Source of the DNA: Streptomyces iakyrus
Lineage (GTDB): Bacteria > Actinomycetota > Actinomycetes > Streptomycetales > Streptomycetaceae
NCBI RefSeq assembly: GCF_000717055.1
Contig: NZ_JNXI01000029.1
Span: 1 to 64,000 of the forward strand
Length of the DNA: 64,000 bases
Direction of reading: 5' to 3'
The notes below the pieces were generated by a model. The model saw only the letters and a program-made list of their open reading frames with translations, made no database searches and had not been told where the DNA came from. This document shows, in pieces, positions 60,653-64,000 of this stretch; position 1 is the first letter of the stretch; the number at the start of each line of letters is the position of its first letter. A program made the position numbers and the translations under genes.

Positions 60653-61237
60653 TCAGCGCTTCCTGCTGTACGTGCGCACCAGCGCGCCGTTGCCGAACGT
60701 GCGCACCGACCCCAGGGTGAACTCGGAGATCGCGAATCCGGAGCCGAACATCGGCATGCCCGCGCCGTACACGAGCGGGTAGGTCTTGATGACGAGCTCG
60801 TCGATCTGGTCGTACAGCTCGCCGGCCACCTTCGAGCCGCCGCACAGGTAGATGCCGAGGCCGCTCTCCTCCGCCTTCAGCTCGCGGACCTTGCCGGCCA
60901 GGTCGTCCGCGATGATCTCCACGTTCGGGTCGGGCGACTCCTGGAGCGTCCTGGACGCGACGTACTCGCGCAGGTGGGCGTAGGGGCTGGTGATGCCTTC
61001 CTTCAGGGCGATGTCGTAGCTGGCCCGCCCCTGGATGATCGTGTCGAACCGCTTGTTGGGCAGGTCGTCGACGCCGAGGGCCCGGCGGGCCTGGGTGGGC
61101 AGGGTCTCCGGGTACTCCGCCTTGAGGTAGGCGAGGAACTCCTCGTCGACGAAACGGATCATCGCCGTCCCGTCGCCGCCCGGGTCACCGATGAAGCCGT
61201 CGAGGGAACAGGCGATGTAGTACGTGAGCTTTCGCAA
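60653..61237 (-). CDS. RibD C-terminal/dihydrofolate-reductase-like protein
   Basis: 194 residues. The fold begins LTYYIACSLDGFIGDPGGDG (about 4-23), with IYLCGGSKVAGELYDQIDELVIKTYPLVYGAGMPMFG (about 130-165), matching the DHFR-like RibD_C family. These reduce pteridine or pyrimidine-type substrates with NADPH, or have unknown roles. The start TTG at 61237 has GAAAGAG upstream. Confidence 0.86.
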   Translation of the reverse strand: MRKLTYYIACSLDGFIGDPGGDGTAMIRFVDEEFLAYLKAEYPETLPTQARRALGVDDLPNKRFDTIIQGRASYDIALKEGITSPYAHLREYVASRTLQESPDPNVEIIADDLAGKVRELKAEESGLGIYLCGGSKVAGELYDQIDELVIKTYPLVYGAGMPMFGSGFAISEFTLGSVRTFGNGALVRTYSRKR

Positions 61238-61435
61238 GCCGGTCTCTTTCCGTAGTCCGTCACTGCAACAACGTCAGTTGTAGTACTTCCCTTGTAGTGG
61301 TTGCAAGGGCATTACGGCAGCGGACCGGAAGTGAGAGAGGGGACTCCGCATGGTCGGCCGCGCCGGGGAGCGGGACGGCCGTGACCACAGATGCCCGGCG
61401 GCGCACGGCGGCGCCGCTCTCGCCGTAAGGGGCCT

Positions 61436-61549
61436 GGGCGTGCCGGTGAGGCCTGGCCGGGCTGGTGCGGCCCGGGCGAGCCGGTGAGGCTGGGCGCGCC
61501 GGTAGACCTTGGGCGAGCCGGTGGGGCCTAGGCGGGCCGGTGAGACCTG
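61436..61549. repeat. Six degenerate ~19-bp tandem repeats across the 3' end of the GNAT gene
   Basis: Units of 18-20 bases with consensus GGGCGAGCCGGTGAGGCCT. The unit at 61531-61549 encodes the last residues of the minus-strand GNAT gene (SHRPA), and the stop at 61528-61530 lies at the unit border. The others follow downstream. The copies are more diverged than in the other arrays. Confidence 0.75.
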
Positions 61550-62139
61550 GGCTCTCGCCACATCGGCCACATCGACGGGCCGTCCGGCAGGTCGAGGGCC
61601 GGGCCGGCCGGCTCGAAACCCAGGCGCTCGTACAGGTGGCGACTGCGGGCGTTGCTGGCCTCCAGGTAGGCGGGCAGCCCTTCGCGGTCGCAGCGGTCGA
61701 GGACGGCCTCGATGAGCGCGGTACCGAGGCCCTCGTCCTGGCGGCCGGGGGCCACACCGATCATCCACAGGTACTCGTGGGCCCGCCCGGTGGGATGGAC
61801 GGCGGCCATCAGCCGTCCGATGCTCTCCACACGCTCGTTGCCCGGGTCGACGGCCTCCCGCACCTGGGCCGGCCCCTCGTCCTCCGCGTCGTCGTGGCCT
61901 TCGCCGGCGGGCATGGAGAGCCACAGCGCGCAGGCCGACCCGTCCTCGGTGACGTCTATGCGGCCGGCTGCGAGCACGATGTCGGTGAAGGCGGCCATGA
62001 GCCGGGGGTGCTTGGCGCGGCGGTCCTCCGCGTCGGGGAAGACCCAGCCGCTGACGGGGTCGTCCTGGAACGCCTCGTCCAGAAGCCGGACGATCAGCTC
62101 CCTGTCCCCTTCGCCTGCCGTCCGGATGGCCACACCCAT
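61528..62139 (-). CDS. GNAT family N-acetyltransferase
   Basis: 203 residues. The acetyl-CoA loop is in MIGVAPGRQDEGLGTALIEAVLDRCDREG (about 122-150) and the C-terminal SNARSRHLYERLGFEPAG agrees. The N-terminal half is Asp/Glu-rich. Substrate unknown. ATG at 62139 follows AAGGGG. The last codons form part of the ~19-bp array. Confidence 0.88.
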   Translation of the reverse strand: MGVAIRTAGEGDRELIVRLLDEAFQDDPVSGWVFPDAEDRRAKHPRLMAAFTDIVLAAGRIDVTEDGSACALWLSMPAGEGHDDAEDEGPAQVREAVDPGNERVESIGRLMAAVHPTGRAHEYLWMIGVAPGRQDEGLGTALIEAVLDRCDREGLPAYLEASNARSRHLYERLGFEPAGPALDLPDGPSMWPMWREPRSHRPA

Positions 62140-62564
62140 TGCCGCGCCCCTTCGCTCGTCCCGACGGGCGTTGATCGTAGGGGGGTTGGCCCTCGCGGAG
62201 GGGTGTGGGCAGGATCTTGGCGGGATTCGGTCGAACGTTTGCCCAAACTCGACGGATGCGGGAAGGTGGCGGGCCCCGCACACCGTGGGGCAGTGCGGGA
62301 CCCGCCGACCGGATGCCGACGGCCGTGCGGGGTCAGGAGCCGCACGGCCCCGGCGCTCCGGGGCTCTGGCCTTCGGTCACCCGAAGGGGCGTTGCCGGCA
62401 CGGGCCGTCTTCTGCCGTTGCCGCCGGACCGCTCACTGGTGGAGCCATCCTCTGTGTGGCCCGTCAACCGCTGTGGCCCGTCAGCCGCTGTGGCTCGCCA
62501 AGCTGTTGCGGCCGGTCATCGCTGACGAGCCGTCACAGTTCGGGACGGTCATCGTTACGGTCTG
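62140..62564. other. Intergenic region with hairpin
   Basis: No gene is supported in these 425 bases. A hairpin with one mismatch (GGCGGGCCCCGCAC against GTGCGGGACCCGCC) lies at about 62270-62307 and may end the prenyl synthase transcript. The tandem repeat at 62453 is listed separately. Confidence 0.5.
62453..62520. repeat. Four degenerate 17-bp tandem repeats after the prenyl synthase gene
   Basis: TGTGTGGCCCGTCAACC is followed by GCTGTGGCCCGTCAGCC, GCTGTGGCTCGCCAAGC and TGTTGCGGCCGGTCATC, a 17-bp period. It starts about 45 bases past the minus-strand stop at 62565. Confidence 0.7.
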
Positions 62565-63734
62565 TCAACTGCTGCGCCGGGTCACGAACTCGGCGAGGGC
62601 GAGCAGGCCGCCCGCCGCCTCCGGATCCGGCACCGCCCGGGCCAGCTGCTGCATCGCCCGTGCCATCCGGTCGGCCGCCTGGCCCTGTGCCCAGTCACGG
62701 CCGCCCGCGCGCTCCACGGTTCGGGCGAGGTCGTCGAGGTCCTCCTTCTCGCTGGTTCGCGCGTACAGTTCGGCGAGTTCGGCCGCCGCCGGTGTGCCGG
62801 AGGCGAAGGCCGCGACCACCGGCAGCGACTTCTTCCGGGCGGCCAGGTCGGCACCGGCGGGCTTGCCCGTGCGGCGCGGGTCACCCCATATGCCGATGAC
62901 GTCGTCGATGAGCTGGAAGGCGAGCCCGGCCTCCCTGCCGAACGCGTCCAGCGCCGCCACCTCCTCCTCCGAGGCACCCGCGTACAGCCCGCCGATCGCG
63001 CACGCACCTCCGATCAGGGCACCCGTCTTCGCCTCCGCCATGGCGAGCACCTCGTCGAGCGTGACCTCGCCGGGGGCACACCGCTCCATGGCCGTGTCCG
63101 CGTGCTGGCCCGCGCACAGCTCCACCACGCAGTCCGCGAGCCGGACGGCGGCGGCCGGGGACGCCGGGTGCGGGTCCTGGGCGAGCAGCCGCAGAGCCAG
63201 CGCCTGCAAGGTGTCCCCGGCGAGGATGGCGTCGGCGTCACCGAACACCGTCCATGCGGTGGGGCGGTGGCGGCGGGTGGTGTCCCGGTCCATCACGTCG
63301 TCGTGCAGCAGCGTGAAGTTGTGCACCAGCTCCACCGCGGCGGCCGCCCGAGCCGCCCCCGCCCGCGCCTCGGGCCCGCCGAGGGCCGCCGCCGCAGCGA
63401 GGACCAGCGCGGGGCGGATCGCCTTGCCCGAGCCCCCGTCCGCCGAGGTGCCGTCGACCTGTTCCCAGCCGAAGTGGTGGAGCGCGACCCGGCGCATCGG
63501 CCCGGGCAGCGAGCCGAGCGCGGTCCGCAGCACCGGGTCGACCTCCGCCCGGGCCCGCTCCAGCAGCATGACCGCCTCGTGCCCTTCGGCCGGTTCCGGC
63601 CCGCCGTCCCGCTGTGTCCCGATGCCCCCCTGCCTTTCCTTAGCCCCCGCCGAGGGCCGGGGTTCGGCGCCGCGCTGCCCACCGCGGGCGGGCAGCGTCG
63701 TCCCCCTCCTGGACCTCGTGAGGGACTCACCCAT
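62565..63734 (-). CDS. Polyprenyl diphosphate synthase with disordered N-terminus, probable encapsulin cargo
   Basis: 389 residues. First Asp-rich motif DDVMDRDTTRRHRPT (about 143) with LLHDD before it, second LIDDVIGIWGD (about 277), and GKAIRPALVLAAAAALGG (about 102), so a trans-isoprenyl diphosphate synthase. Chain length cannot be read. The first 52 residues are Gly/Arg/Glu/Pro-rich and disordered, which relatives lack. In family 2B encapsulin operons such extensions load prenyl-transferase cargo into the shell. ATG at 63734 follows GAGG. It lies 111 bases after the encapsulin stop on the same strand. Confidence 0.9.
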   Translation of the reverse strand: MGESLTRSRRGTTLPARGGQRGAEPRPSAGAKERQGGIGTQRDGGPEPAEGHEAVMLLERARAEVDPVLRTALGSLPGPMRRVALHHFGWEQVDGTSADGGSGKAIRPALVLAAAAALGGPEARAGAARAAAAVELVHNFTLLHDDVMDRDTTRRHRPTAWTVFGDADAILAGDTLQALALRLLAQDPHPASPAAAVRLADCVVELCAGQHADTAMERCAPGEVTLDEVLAMAEAKTGALIGGACAIGGLYAGASEEEVAALDAFGREAGLAFQLIDDVIGIWGDPRRTGKPAGADLAARKKSLPVVAAFASGTPAAAELAELYARTSEKEDLDDLARTVERAGGRDWAQGQAADRMARAMQQLARAVPDPEAAGGLLALAEFVTRRSS

Positions 63735-63845
63735 GGGACCGCCTCGGAGAATGAGCGGACGGTGGCGCTTCCGCTGCCGCTGGGCTCGTACCCCGAGGAT
63801 GTACCCGCCCGGACGGGCGGGGACACGGCCGGCGGGCCGGCAGCG

Positions 63846-64000
63846 TCACCGCCAGCGGCCGATCTCGACGTTCTCCAGGACGCCGAGCGCGTCCGGTACC
63901 AGGACCGCGGCCGAGTAGTAGGCCGTGACCAGGTATTTGATGATGGCTTGTTCGTTGATGCCCATGAAGCGGACCGACAGGCTCGGCTCGATCTCGTCGG
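63846..64000 (-). CDS. Family 2 encapsulin shell protein, C-terminus only (cut by the window)
   Basis: Only the last 51 codons are present: [18 protein letters not shown], then [19 protein letters not shown] and NVEIGRWR before the stop. This is the conserved C-terminal E-loop/A-domain end of family 2 (SrpI/EshA-like) encapsulins. In Streptomyces the usual form is family 2B, with an inserted cyclic-nucleotide-binding domain. That part is outside the window, so 2A or 2B cannot be decided here. Its neighbour, a prenyl synthase with a disordered N-terminus, points to 2B. Confidence 0.85.
   Translation of the reverse strand, partial: DEIEPSLSVRFMGINEQAIIKYLVTAYYSAAVLVPDALGVLENVEIGRWR

Noticed and set aside
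62565..63734. Geranylgeranyl or farnesyl diphosphate synthase assignment
   Set aside because: Product length depends on residues near the first Asp-rich motif that I cannot interpret safely without an alignment.

Overview
The window is chromosomal DNA from a Streptomyces or very close relative. Most of it has very high G+C with strong third-position bias, and it carries Streptomyces hallmarks: a conservon (CvnABCD), a nickel superoxide dismutase with its maturation protease, a 2-oxoglutarate dehydrogenase of the actinobacterial KGD type, lon with a HAIR box, Ku with a stand-alone LigD-type polymerase domain, and a family 2 encapsulin. From memory, the gene order from about 9 to 55 kb follows the S. 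coelicolor region around SCO5250-SCO5310 in inverted order (ku/polymerase, rodA/PBP, conservon, lon, sensor pair, kgd, malic enzyme, amino-acid ABC transporter, sodX/sodN). I could not run a comparison.

Region 1 (1-8570) looks like the end of an integrated element. Base composition drops visibly in the genes at 428-1453 and 7383-8261, the genes are not core genes, and the region stops at a 45-base 3' fragment of a tRNA-Arg(CCG) gene, a classic attachment-site remnant. It holds a DUF4062/TIR-like protein, a two-gene unit (two-TM protein, then a large TPR protein with a C-terminal PIN-like domain) whose products share an unusual Gly-rich motif, a small Streptomyces protein and a multi-TM protein. 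I see no integrase or transposase here. This is my best candidate for an undescribed conflict-type system.

Region 2 (8.6-24 kb) is core: a membrane protein, an Asp23-family protein, an MBL protein with a changed metal ligand, Ku and the LigD polymerase, a NERD protein, a CX5R phosphatase, a lipoprotein-histidine kinase pair without a response regulator, an SH3-like secreted protein, RodA/FtsW and a class B PBP, a DUF3291 protein, an AurF-type diiron enzyme with a TetR regulator, and a secreted NlpC/P60 hydrolase.

Region 3 (24-39 kb) is regulatory: a conservon with a styrene-monooxygenase-like flavoprotein at its 3' end, a PP2C-like protein, a MarR regulator, lon with predicted HspR (HAIR) and ClgR sites, a GNAT, a rhomboid-like protein, a spermidine-synthase-like protein and an OmpR/histidine-kinase pair.

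Region 4 (39-55.6 kb) is central metabolism and transport: kgd, a DUF4097-PadR pair, a Clp-N-domain protein with its small HTH regulator behind twin operators, a quinone oxidoreductase, malic enzyme, a polar amino acid ABC transporter, a methyltransferase, a CGNR zinc-finger protein, and sodX/sodN.

Region 5 (55.6-64 kb) holds two small genes, a PiT phosphate transporter with a small membrane partner, an ECF42-like sigma factor with its DGPF/YCII-type partner and a matching promoter, a RibD-like reductase, a GNAT, and a prenyl synthase downstream of a truncated family 2 encapsulin gene that runs off the window.

A recurrent trait is short tandem arrays at the 3' ends of genes (periods 17-38 bp). 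In three cases the array includes the last codons and the stop.
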